Source of the DNA: Sepioteuthis lessoniana
Lineage: Eukaryota > Mollusca > Cephalopoda > Myopsida > Loliginidae
NCBI GenBank assembly: GCA_963585895.1
Contig: OY757916.1
Coordinates: forward strand, 23,631,191-23,695,190
Direction: 5' to 3'
Length of the DNA stretch: 64,000 nt
Of this stretch, positions 1-8,611 are shown in pieces; positions within the stretch are counted from its first letter, which is position 1; each line of letters starts with the position of its first letter. The position numbers and the translations under genes were made by a program. The notes under the pieces are model-generated. The model was given only the letters and a program-made list of their open reading frames with translations. It had not been told where the DNA came from and searched no databases.

Positions 1-225
1 TAGTATGTCATTTGTTTTCACTCAGTTTGAATGTCAAACAGTTCTATTTGACCCACAGATAAGACCCTATCAGGCCAGTTGACCTTGGAGTGATAGCAAT
101 GAAGAGGTTCTCTGCATTCCCTAAAGCTCCAGCCTTACTAGAGCCTGAACATCATATTGTTTGATGTCATATCCAGGACACTCATTGGGGGGGGGGGCTT
201 ACTCTACAGCCCCAGCCAGCTGGGC
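1..225 (-). mobile_element. Retroposon C, 5' body (cut by window edge)
   Basis: Minus-strand copy of the main repeat of the window. Reading the minus strand from 225, it starts with the family's GCCCAG-GGCTGGGGC block and runs through the segments with the cut-down GAGTGTCCTGGATATGAC and GGTCAAATAGAACTGTTTGA motifs. The rest lies beyond base 1. A G11 run interrupts it near 187-197. No tRNA-like A/B box is visible. Confidence 0.75.
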
Positions 226-304
226 TTTAATCGATGGAATAAGAGAGTCAACCGAATAAATGTAGAACTGAACCAAATTCGGACAGAGGTTCCAAGAGAA
301 CAAA

Positions 305-535
305 GTAAGGCAAAGTTAGCAACCGTAGTTCAATAGCTACTACAATGAGAAGTAGCATAGGGCTCTACTCCTTTCCCTGGATTGCTCCACTTTATCCTTG
401 ATCCTTGCCTTATAGTACTGAGTACTAAGCAAGGTGGCATCAAGTACCATTTTTTGAGTCTTTGGTATGACTTGACCTGGGATTGAACCTTGGTCCCCCG
501 GACCATTGGCAAACACTCTAACCATTAGGCCCAAT
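305..535 (-). mobile_element. SINE-A, near full length
   Basis: A tRNA-derived SINE on the minus strand. The head is at 480-535, with an A-box-like block and the B-box-like GGTTCAATCCCAGGTC. The body follows with the family marker 'actcaaaaaatggtacttga'. The tail, towards 305, ends in the gttGCcaACTTTaCtt motif. The family has about 17 copies here. Confidence 0.85.
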
Positions 536-734
536 TATAGAAATAATCTTAGAACTTTTTACATAAGCTTTTATTTGTGGTCAGTTATCTTGCATCTGGT
601 GATCTGACACTGGCGATGGATGTGTCAGTTATTTGTATTCAGACTGCCTTAGCCATCATAACGGTTCTGTACAAGACTGCTCAAAAGACGATGCTTTATA
701 AAAATACAATTTAGCCTCAACAATTGAGTTCAAA

Positions 735-1375
735 TATCAACCTTGTCAGTGGTGAATAGAATACATTGACTGCATCTCCTGCAAAAAAGGTACCACACTA
801 AGCTGCATCTGAGGGTGAGGCTCCAATTTTAGAAATCTAATGAGTACCCTTCATTACTATTATTTAGAACAATGTGACAATACCGACTTATGTGGTCGAA
901 CATGGATCTCCAGACAACAAAGACAATTGTTGATATGGATTGTGCAACTGCAGTCTTATGACTAGAAATTGTAAATACATAAATCAGTCAGACAGAGGTC
1001 GGACAAAGTAGGTAGCATAGCATTGTGCGATGCAGCATTGTAAGTATTGTGTTAACATTCCATACTTAGAATTCGGCATTGTACGAAAATGAAGAGATTA
1101 TAAAATGTTGGCCGAAGTCATCTCTTGAATATGGAACTTTATAAAAGAGCCAACGAGGAATCATTTTGTACATTATGGAAATTACCATAACTCCCATGTT
1201 TATGCAGACCAGGTAGTATCAGTTTAAAAATTATTTGTATTTAATAGGACTGTGCACAAAAAAAAAACTCCAAAGAAACATCTATACAAATATAGTAAAT
1301 ATGGACAAGATTTACTAACCTCTAGGTATAAAATAGCCCTAGACACGTTGTTGTACCATTGAAATCAACTAATCT
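735..1375 (+). mobile_element. Retroposon C, diverged variant
   Basis: Degenerate plus-strand C copy. 745-870 matches the 5' body (GAATACATTGACTGCATCTC; GGTGAGGCTCCA). 1210-1375 matches the variant 3' half also seen at 39.84-39.99 kb (ATTTGTATTT-ATAGGACTG and a tail ending CCATTGAAATCAA). The middle, about 880-1200, is not recognisable as C and may be an older insertion. Confidence 0.5.
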
Positions 1376-1729
1376 TATAACTCTTACTAGATATTCTCTA
1401 AGCTCTTAAATCTAGTCGGATTGAGTAAAATTAGGGATAAGACTAACTACCAATGGCTTATAAGTATTAATAGCTTACTAGAAAATTATATAAGACATCG
1501 TATATATGCAAATGTAAATCAATAAAAATCAAACTTTTTTAAATACTGTACAAGTGCCCTAGATATTTTTTAAGCTTTTAATGTAGTTTTATATGATATA
1601 TAATATTTATTTATATAATTTATATAATTTTATATAATGTAGTTTTTAATAAGTTTTACTTTGATTTGATTTGGTTTATTTAGTTGTCTGACTTTTTTAG
1701 ATGAAGCTTGAAGATTTTTATCATTAAGG
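1376..1729. other. AT-rich, unassigned
   Basis: Low-complexity AT-rich sequence with TATATAATTTATATAATT-type runs at 1585-1640. No ORF, splice-like exon or recognisable repeat was found. Confidence 0.4.
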
Positions 1730-2036
1730 GTTTTCATACTATTGTCTTCATCTTTACTGTTATTTCCACAACATTTTGGTCGATATGTTCTCTAGCGTTC
1801 TTCAGGTGTTTGTCGAATTCAGGAACCTTCATGGAACTTTGAACTATGTCCTTTATTGAATCCACAGGGGTCGCCTTTTCTGATTCCTTTAGCCATAACT
1901 GAGTACAAGTGTTAACAATTCCTGAATTGTTACTCGCCTGTAGTCAAGATTGAACCTGCAACCACTAGATGATTGTCTCCTTAGAAGCTTAGGGAACCAA
2001 TGCCTATAACCGTTATGCTATGTGTCCTGCTGGGCA
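1730..2036 (-). mobile_element. Repeat E: tRNA-like head plus PLE-like tail
   Basis: Read on the minus strand, an A-box match (TAGCATAACGG, 2020-2010) is followed 54 bases later by a B-box match (GGTTCAATCTTG, 1956-1945), as in a tRNA-derived promoter. About 140 bp further on is a CTGAAGA core (1805-1799). After it comes sequence resembling the repeat at 2701-3049 (GTTGTGGAAATAACA, AAAGATGAAGACAATAG). This looks like a SINE whose 3' part resembles Penelope-type terminal sequence. The assignment is inferred from these motifs and from similarity within the window. Confidence 0.45.
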
Positions 2037-2039
2037 TTT

Positions 2040-2342
2040 GGTTTATTAGTTTAATGACATATCAGCTCCTTCTGGGTTATTTCATTTGATTCAGTTGTAA
2101 ATGTCAGATCATAAAAGGTCAGATCATAAAATGTCAGATCATGAAATTTTCAATGTTCCATTTCCTTTTTTGGAATTGTACCTTTTATTTTCTTTTTCTC
2201 TAATCATTTGTTAGCACAGAATCAACTGAGATCGAGTATTCCTATCTAATACAAATAATTTATGCATAATTATGTTTTAAAGAGACTAAACCTATCTAAT
2301 CAAAATCATTTGTTGGCACAAATGTTATATGTCAACACAGTT
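2040..2342 (-). mobile_element. Retroposon C, 3' half
   Basis: The shared B/C tail in minus orientation (TTTAATGACATATCAGCTCC...GGGTTATTT) at 2050-2085 is followed by the repeated C internal motif (TATTCCTATCTAATACAAATAA; ATTTGTTGGCACAAATG). At 2100-2150 there are three short direct repeats of GTCAGATCATAAAA. The 5' body is absent. Confidence 0.55.
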
Positions 2343-3160
2343 TTGGCTGGAGCAGTTGGATTGTCAACTGCATCTCTTAAGAGGGGTAACCCCCCACAAA
2401 AAAATGTCCAGTATATGACACTAAACTGCATCTGATGGTAAGGCTCCAGTCATTTTTAGGGAATGTGGAGTACCTCTTCTTTGCCATTACTCACATGTCT
2501 ACTCTGAGCTGGAGTGGTAGTACGTGTTAGGGTACCATTTTTGTGTTAAATAGAACTGTTTAATCATTTGTTGTACTTGAAACCATTTAACTGTGAGCAA
2601 TTAAAACTATTAGTGTTAGATAGCAATACTTAAAACAATTAAACTGTGTGCGAACAAATGAACTCAGTCTCATTTCAAAATGTTACCAACAAAGTATTTG
2701 AGAATTAATTTTTATTTATTGCGGACTATTTGTCCTCATCTTTGTAATTTTTTTTGTGTTGTTTCTTCCTTCACAACGTTTCGGCCAAATTTCACCTCTG
2801 GCCTTCTTCAGGTGATTTACCGTGACCTCAGATAGGAATGATGAGTCTTGTAACTGTATCCCCAGTAATTACTGCCTTCCTTAGTTGTTGTCTATCGCAC
2901 CAACAGAGGTGAAATTTGGCGAAAACGTAGTGAAGGAAGAAACAACACAAAAAAAAATTACAAAGATGAGGACAAAAAGTCCGCAATAAATAAAAATTAA
3001 TTCTCAGATTAAGAAGCCTCATCTCAAAATGATTCCAATTAAAGACAATAACAAAGTATTTGTTTACCAACAATAAATATTTAGTATGTATAGACAGGAT
3101 TTGGTATTAAATAACTTACAAGGGTTGATATAAAATACCACCAAATAACCAACTAAACAT
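2343..3160 (+). mobile_element. Retroposon C split by an insertion
   Basis: The 5' body is at 2343-2560, and the internal repeats run to about 2700. A 349 bp insertion occupies 2701-3049. The copy then resumes through 3062-3160 and ends in the family tail (GGTATTAAATAACTTACAAGGGTTGATAT). The split is marked by the duplicated target AACAAAGTATTTG on both sides of the insertion. Confidence 0.7.
2701..3049. mobile_element. Repeat E copy: inverted-arm, PLE-like insertion
   Basis: Two arms of about 100 bp are inverted copies of each other, 2701-2803 read on minus and 2902-3003 read on plus, with only a few differences. They are separated by a ~98 bp spacer. The left arm holds CTGAAGA, then GGCC, a loop, GGCC and GAAAC, a pattern seen at the ends of Penelope-like elements. 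The insertion is flanked by a 13 bp TSD (AACAAAGTATTTG, ending at 2700 and again at 3062). It inserted into a retroposon C. PLEs often integrate with a partial inverted copy, which would explain the arms. The family name is inferred. Confidence 0.6.
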
Positions 3161-3282
3161 TTATATGCTTCAAGTATTCCTATCTAATCTGAATTCATTA
3201 TTAGTGATAAAACCCACTACCAATGTCTTGTAAGTGTAAGTTGCTGGCTACAAATCTATGCCAAATAACCTACATATGCATA

Positions 3283-3343
3283 TGTATGTGTGTGTGTGGG
3301 TGGGTGCATGTGTGTTTGGGGTGCATTTGTGTGTGGGGGGGGG
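3283..3343. repeat. G/T-rich microsatellite
   Basis: Interrupted (TG)n and GGGTG-type repeat ending in a run of ten or more G at 3334-3343. Confidence 0.85.
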
Positions 3344-3399
3344 GGTGCAATGAAGATTATTGAAAAAAATTCCTCTAACCAAACATGTAAAAACAAAAA

Positions 3400-3800
3400 A
3401 ACAATGTTTTACTTAAAGAATGTTTCCAAATCAACAGTCACATGACCCAGACAATTCCTGGAGCATATCCAGGAAATGCTATAGAGGAAAGTGAGCCAGC
3501 CAGTTGAATGGTTGGTGGAATGGATGGTTGACGCACAGACATTAGTCTGGTATATGAGGGCAAAAAACTTCACAGGGATTGTCTGATCCTGATTGGTCAT
3601 GGCTAGCTTAGTCTGTACTAGACAAGTCCAGATCAGCATTTTCCGTCAGTAGGGTAGGTTCTGAAGAGGGTGGTGTCAGAGTATTAATGATTTTTGGAAG
3701 GCGAGAGGGCTGACTGAGGTTTGGGGATAGGTGCCAAAGTTTATGTGGAAGAAGAATTTGTTCAACAAACACAGATATTTCATGGATCTATTTTGTCTGC
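3400..3800. other. Unassigned, moderately GC-rich single-copy-like segment
   Basis: 3420-3790 has clearly higher GC than its surroundings and matches no repeat family defined here. A 76-codon minus-strand reading frame crosses 3409-3639. It has no splice signals I trust and no recognisable domain, so no gene is called. It could be part of an old LTR or of a UTR. Confidence 0.3.
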
Positions 3801-3814
3801 CCTTCTTTTAGTCA

Positions 3815-4199
3815 AGTGTTTATAGCTTTCCAATTTTTTTCTTTCTCTTTTTTAAATTTCCCCTTTTTTTCTTCTTTTTTTTTCTGTCTAATTTCAATTT
3901 TCTTGAAAGAAAAAAGTAAAGAAAGAAAGAATAAAAGTAAAGAAAGAAAGAAAAAAGAAAGACAGAAAGAAAAAAGAGAAAAAGACAGAGAATTTTAAAA
4001 GAGAAAAGAATCAATGAAAAAAACTGGTAATTTTTACTCTTTTCTTCTTTTTTTTCTGTCTAATTTCAATTTTCTTGAAAGAAAAAAGTAAAGAAAGAAA
4101 GAATAAAAGTAAAGAAAGAAAGAATAAAAGAAAGAAAGAAAGAAAAAAGAGAAAAAAACAGAGAATCTTAAAAGAGAAAAGAATCAGTGAAAAAAACTG
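3815..4199. repeat. Purine/pyrimidine tract with a 172-bp duplication
   Basis: A CTTTT-rich half is followed by a GAAA-rich half. The unit TTTCTGTCTAATTTCAATTT plus the AAAG run occurs at about 3872 and again at about 4045, so about 172 bp is tandemly duplicated. Reading frames here are Lys/Phe-rich artefacts. Confidence 0.8.
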
Positions 4200-4211
4200 A
4201 TAATTTTTACT

Positions 4212-4448
4212 GGTTTGGTTTGGTTTGGTTTCTTTGTTTAATGGCATATCAACCTTCGTGGGTTATTTAATGCCAAAGCCATTCTCCTAGAAGAACAATG
4301 GTGGTGCTATTTAACCCATAGCTGGGAGGATAAGGGGGTTCATACCTTTCCCAAGGGTATTTGAACGTAATAGCGCGACTAGAGTACAAACTCTCGTGCT
4401 ACGATTTCGCAGACCAACGCTTTAACCATTACTCCACGGGGACACCCC
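4212..4448 (-). mobile_element. SINE-B, full length with 12-bp TSD
   Basis: A complete minus-strand SINE-B. The tRNA-like head is at 4448-4370, the body holds GGGAAAGGTATGAACCC, and the tail is GGCATTAAATAACCCACGAA followed by (ccaaa)n. It is flanked by the exact TSD ATAATTTTTACT at 4200-4211 and 4449-4460. This copy fixes both ends of the family and shows integration of the LINE-mobilised type. Confidence 0.9.
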
Positions 4449-4514
4449 ATAATTTTTACTCTTTTCTTTCTTCTTTTTTTAGCTTTTGTTTATTTATATT
4501 GAATTCTTCTTTCA

Positions 4515-4865
4515 TACTCTGTTGGCAAGGCTTTGAATGCATTGACTGTATCCTCTTCTAAGGGGTTAGAGACCCCTAAAAAAGGGGTGACCAGTATATG
4601 ACATTAAATTGCATCTGATGTTGAGGCTCCAGTTCTGAAGTTTGGAAGAATGTAGAGTATCCTTCATTGCAATTACTCCCATTTGTCCCTATCATTCATA
4701 ACTCCTGGAAAGTCCTCCACACTGCATCCAGTGTCCACATAGAGCTGATGTATATAAGTCCTTGTTGGTCAGCCAGCCATTGCATATCTGTATTTAAGTG
4801 AATGTCTCTCATAAGTTCATACTTTTCTCTGACTTGGAGTGGTAGTACCTGTTTGGTTCCTATCT
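4515..4865 (+). mobile_element. Retroposon C interrupted by LINE
   Basis: The C 5' body runs from 4517 (GTTGGCAAGGCTTTGAATGC) to about 4681 and resumes at about 4836 (TTGGAGTGGTAGTACCTG). The interval between is a LINE 3' fragment. Confidence 0.65.
4682..4835 (-). mobile_element. RTE-like LINE 3' fragment
   Basis: It aligns by eye with the LINE 3' ends at 25.33-25.52 and 49.27-49.44 kb (CATTCATAACTCCTGGAAAG, ATCCAGTGTCCACATAG, CATAAGTTCATACTT). It lies inside a C copy. Too diverged to translate. Confidence 0.6.
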
Positions 4866-5017
4866 TATAGAATTGTTAGGTAGGAATACTTCTCATCACG
4901 TAAGCATGAACAAAAAAAATGCTTAAGAAACGACTTTATAAAAAGTATAAATATGAACAAACAATGGACATAATTCTCTAATAATAATTCTCTATGCATG
5001 GAATCAAGTTCCTTGGA

Positions 5018-5905
5018 TGGTTGGTTCGTTGGTTGTTGGGTTTTATGGCATATCAACCTTTGTAGGTTATTTAACACCAAATCCATTCTAATGTAAATAA
5101 TCAGTTCTGTTTAAACCAATTCAGTTTAGCATCAGTACACAGTTTAATTGTCAAAATCATTTCTATTTCAAACTATTCAGTTTATTCAAACATTTATATA
5201 TAACAATTGTGTTTAGTGTAAGTACAGTTCCAATGTCAAAAAACAGTTCTATTTCAAATAATTCAGTTTAGCATAAGCATGCAGTTTAAATATAAGTACA
5301 GTTTAATTGTCAAAAAAATTTCTATTTCAAACTATTCAGTTTATTCAAACATTTATATATAACAATTGTGTTTAGTGTAAGTACAGTTCCAATGTCAAAA
5401 AACAGTTCTATTTCAAATAATTCAGTTTAGCATAAGCATGCAGTTTAAATATAAGTACAGTTTAATTGTCAAAATCATTTCTATTTCAAACTATTCAGTT
5501 TATTCAAACATTTATATATAACAATTGTGTTTAGTGTAAGTACAGTTCCAATGTCAAAAAACAGTTCTATTTCAAATAATTCAGTTTAGCATAAGCATGC
5601 AGTTTAAATATAAGTACAGTTTAATTGTCAAAAAAATTTCTATTTTAAGCAATTCAGCATAAGTATGCCATTCGTTCTATTTAACCCATAGATAGGGCTT
5701 TATCGGGTGCTACCACTCCAGCCCAGAGTGGACCTGGGAGCAATGGCAATGAAGGAGTATTCCGCATTCCCCAAAGCTCCAGCACTGCTGGAACCTCACC
5801 ATCAAATTAGTGTCATATCCAGGACGCTCGTTTGGGGTGGGGTCTTACCCCCACTGCAGAGAAGCAGTCAGTGTATTCTACAGTCCTAGCTGACTGGGCA
5901 AAATA
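5018..5905 (-). mobile_element. Retroposon C, full length, internally expanded
   Basis: Complete minus-strand copy. The 5' end (GCCCAGTCAGC...) is at 5899 and the tail (GGCATATCAACCTTTGTAGG on plus) is at 5047. A TSD, TTCCTTGGA, lies at 5009-5017 and 5906-5914. Its 3' half has grown by tandem duplication (see the 159-bp array). Confidence 0.85.
5143..5640. repeat. 159-bp tandem array inside retroposon C
   Basis: The marker TTTAATTGTCAAAA recurs at 5143, 5302, 5461 and 5620, giving an exact 159 bp spacing three times. The units are nearly identical, so the amplification is much younger than the divergence of C copies from each other. Confidence 0.9.
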
Positions 5906-6190
5906 TTCCTTGGAGAAATAGGCAGGAGAAAGCTTCTGAATAGACCAAGCATAGAAATAGACACAATATAGGAGCTGTTAATCTAAAAAGAGAGAGCTTT
6001 GAACCAAAGAAACAATAATAAAAAGAACAATTGAATAAAAAATGTATATATATATGTATTTGATAACACAGTATTGACATCTTTTGTCCATATATTTTTG
6101 ATTTGATTCTTTCAAGTTGCTGTATGGATGTTATAATATCCAGCCAGAATTGGCTTATAAATCTTTCATAATTAATTGGTTTCCAAGTAG

Positions 6191-6218
6191 TTTTGGACCC
6201 ATCTTGGGCCATCATCAG
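6191..6218 (-). ncRNA. Hammerhead-like core, decayed
   Basis: Minus strand: CTGATGA, one extra U, then GGCCC-loop-GGGUC as a helix-II-like stem, then AAAA where a hammerhead has GAAA. The G-to-A change fits CpG decay. It probably does not cleave today. It lies directly downstream of the PLE coding relic. Confidence 0.35.
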
Positions 6219-6329
6219 GAGCGTGTATATTGCAAAGCAATACAACCTTTGCAAGAACATTAAAATTTTTAAGAATTAAGTATTTAGTGTTTCCTGATGT
6301 TATGTTGGAGTGTTTCTTTTTAAATAGCA

Positions 6330-6487
6330 ACAGTAGCTCAAGACATTTGAGTACATTAGTATTGAATTTGAAATTAATTCTATTGAGGTTTGGATTTTTA
6401 TTTCTTATGTTTAGGGCTTCAAGAATCTGTAATCTTTGTTTGGTATTTTGTTGCTCTAATATTGTTGTGTTATCAGTAAGAATTTTC
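6330..6487 (-). pseudogene. PLE endonuclease C-terminus, relic
   Basis: A minus-strand frame reads ...TTILEQQNTKQRLQILEALN... and then ...NPNLNRINFKFNTNVLKCL. This resembles the region after the GIY-YIG core in PLE proteins, where an I-L-E-A-L motif is followed by a P-x-L-N motif. The recognition is from general knowledge of the family. No start codon, catalytic core or reverse transcriptase remains. The stop expected near the end of the motif is missing and the frame runs on into the terminal repeat. Confidence 0.5.
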
Positions 6488-6657
6488 TAAAATTCAGTTG
6501 TTGAGCAGGAATGCTTTTTTTAGATTTGGAGCAATTGAGCTAGATATTATAACATCCATATGGCAACCTGAAAGGATCAAAACAAAAATATATTGACAAA
6601 AGATGTCTATACTATTTAATCAAATATGACTCAATGGAGAAATGCTGCCCAATTGCT

Positions 6658-6677
6658 TATATATATATATATATATA
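6658..6677. repeat. (TA)n microsatellite
   Basis: A ten-unit TA run beside the left end of the mariner element. It supplies the TA target for that insertion. Confidence 0.9.
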
Positions 6678-6751
6678 CACGAGGATCATTAAATAAGTTT
6701 CCAGACTTTTTTTCGTTTGGGCACTTTTATTGATAGTACACACAGGAATCT

Positions 6752-7060
6752 CTAGTACCCTTTGAAGTAATCTTCCCCGGCTGCAATGCACTTGTTGTAC
6801 CATTTCAACAACTTCTGGAAGACCCCATGGAAATCCTCTTGTGTGAGCATGTCAATGACCTTTGTCATAGCCTCTTTCATCCCAATAGTCTGATAACGAC
6901 AGCCTCTAAGCTTAGGGAATAAGCAAAAGTCACAGGGAGCAAGGTCTGGACTATAGGGAATCTGAGGAACTGTCTTGATGCCCATCTTCGTCAAATAGTC
7001 TGTGACAAGGATGGAGTTGTGGACTGGTGTATTGTCCCACTGGAAATGCCACTGACCCAA
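6752..7060 (-). pseudogene. Mariner transposase C-terminal half
   Basis: The protein would cut and paste the element by DDE/D chemistry. The frame shows WDNTPVHNS with the second catalytic Asp, and PYSPDLAPCDFCLFPKLRG with the third. Exactly 34 residues separate these two Asp, the DD34D mark of true mariners. The usual ending YNKCIAAGEDYFKGY follows. The first catalytic Asp and the HTH region are not in this frame. Upstream (7060-7350, minus) only scraps of the N-terminus survive, with several stops and frameshifts. It is non-functional. Confidence 0.9.
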
Positions 7061-7508
7061 TTTGAAAAGTGCTGGCCTCTTCCCAAAAAATCTCTTCCGG
7101 AACTCCCTTAAAACCTCAACACAGTAACCCTAACCCTAACCCTTTGGCCAATCAACTCTGGTGTATTGACTTCCCACACCTCTCAGCATCCCTCACAGAC
7201 TCCCTGCCTTCCTTGAATCTCTTATGCTACTCAAAAACTGATGCTCGATTCATGCAAGATGGTCAAAATGCAGTCTGAAGCATTCCATACGTTTCTGTGG
7301 CATTTTTTCCAAGTTTAGAACACATTTTATTGCATATCATTCTTCCTCACGTCCAGATTACATTTTTGAAATTCACCAGCTGTGATAATCAGGCTTTAGT
7401 AGGGTGTATTCCAATTCCTGCTGTAGCTGTTCATTTGAAGCTGAAATCATAAAAATTAGTCTGTCATCTCATAAGGTGTATAGCAATAAGATACTGAATT
7501 TTCAAGAG

Positions 7509-7637
7509 GGGCACCTCTGGTGGTGTAACGGTTAGCAAGCTAGACTAGCAAACCTACATGAGTGAGTTCGAGTCTTATTGGGCACCCCATTCATTCGGCC
7601 TTGTGCCACATCGAAGCAAAGAGCTTTGTAAATTACT
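7509..7637 (+). mobile_element. SINE-F, full length with 16-bp TSD
   Basis: A short tRNA-like SINE of 129 bp. GGGCACC at the start can pair with GGGCACCC near 7598 as an acceptor-like stem. The A-box-like TGGTGTAACGG and the B-box GAGTTCGAGTC are both present. The exact TSD ACTGAATTTTCAAGAG (7493-7508, 7638-7653) defines both ends. It inserted into the dead mariner, so it is younger than that element. Confidence 0.9.
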
Positions 7638-7709
7638 ACTGAATTTTCAAGAGTCTATGACAATTTTAAATGCCTGTACAAAAAAAGTCCGGAAACTTAT
7701 TGAAGGCAC

Positions 7710-7735
7710 CACATATATATATATATATATATATG
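7710..7735. repeat. (TA)n microsatellite
   Basis: TA run bordering the right end of the mariner. Confidence 0.85.
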
Positions 7736-7769
7736 TTTCGATTAATGAGACAGACTAAAGTGACATTCA

Positions 7770-8014
7770 GGCTCTTTTTTTTTTTTCATTTTTTTTAACC
7801 ATTTGTTTTTTTTCTTTATTTTCTTTCCAACTTTTCCACTTTTGTTCTTTTTCCCACCATCTTATTCTTCCTTTTTCTCTTTCACAATGTTTTTCTTCTT
7901 AACTTTCGTATCCTTTCTCTACCTTCGTTTTTGTTCTGTTTTATATTTCTTTTCATCACTCAAACTTTATTTACCTATTCTAATTTCAGGTCTTTTTCCT
8001 TCTTTTCTTTTCTT
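7770..8014. repeat. Pyrimidine-rich tract
   Basis: T/C-rich plus strand with few purines. Its Phe/Ser/Leu-rich reading frames are compositional artefacts. Confidence 0.8.
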
Positions 8015-8608
8015 GCCCAGTCAGCTGGGGCAGAAGAATACACTGACTGCACCTCTACTGAGATGTAAGACCCACCCCCAACAAGTGTCCTGGATATGGC
8101 ACTAAACAATCTGATGGTGACGTTCCAGTAATACTGGAGCTTTGAGGAATGTAGAGTACCGCTTCATTGCCATCACTCCCAGTTCCACTATAGCCGGTGT
8201 AGTAGCACCTGATAGAGTCCTATCTATGGGTCAAATAGAACTAAACTGCGTACTTATGCTAAACTGAATTGCTTGAAATAGAACAGTGTACTTATGCTAA
8301 ATTGAGTTGTTTGAAATGGAACTGTTTTTGTATGCAAAACTGAATTACTTGAAATAGAACTGCTTTGACATTTAACTGTGGGCAAACAAAAACTATACTT
8401 ATACTAAACTTCATTTTGAATCATTTGAAATAGATTTTTTGAATTAGAATTGTATAGCTTAAAAAAGAAATGCTTTTGACAATTAAACTGTGTACTCATG
8501 CTAAACTGAATTGTTTGAAATAGAACTGATTATTTGTATAAAAATGGATTTGGCATTAAATTACCTACAAAGGTTGATATGCCATAAAACCCTAACAACC
8601 AACCAATA
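8015..8608 (+). mobile_element. Retroposon C, full length, reference copy
   Basis: It starts GCCCAGTCAGCTGGGGC and carries the ~210 bp 5' body. Three to four internal units follow (ACTTATGCTAAACTGAATT; TTTGAAATAGAACTG). The tail GGCATTAAATTACCTACAAA is followed by a GGTTGATATGCC arm and then (CCAA)n. The probable TSD TCTTTTCTT occurs on both sides. No tRNA-like A/B box pair was found in the head. Confidence 0.85.
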
Positions 8609-8611
8609 TCT

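Larger units (their letters stand above)
6050..6640 (-). mobile_element. Penelope-like element relic with inverted flanks
   Basis: Minus-strand order: coding remnant (6490 to about 6330), a hammerhead-like block (6218-6191), then a terminal segment at 6165-6055. A copy of that terminal segment lies in the opposite orientation at 6535-6640 (shared blocks GATATTATAACATCCATA, GACAAAAGATGTC). A PLE 3' end plus an inverted partial copy is a known PLE insertion form. The assignment rests on the coding remnant and the layout. Confidence 0.6.
6680..7717 (-). mobile_element. Mariner element, DD34D, deleted and interrupted
   Basis: Both ends carry similar inverted sequences. The left end contains AATAAGTTTCCAGACTTTTT (about 6692-6711). 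The right end, on minus, contains AATAAGTTTCCGGACTTTTT (about 7704-7685). (TA)n lies outside both. The transposase C-terminus reads on minus from 7060. A frameshifted N-terminus lies at about 7350-7190. The catalytic middle is deleted, and SINE-F is inserted at 7509-7637. Confidence 0.8.

Noticed and set aside
7125..7142. Three CCCTAA units, a possible interstitial telomere repeat
   Set aside because: Only three units, lying inside the mariner relic. Too short to call telomeric and plausibly a chance rearrangement.
7509..7600. A functional tRNA gene
   Set aside because: The tRNA-like fold is imperfect, it continues into a SINE 3' part and it is flanked by a TSD, as are its sister copies. The same reasoning excludes the heads of SINE-A, B, D, G and H.
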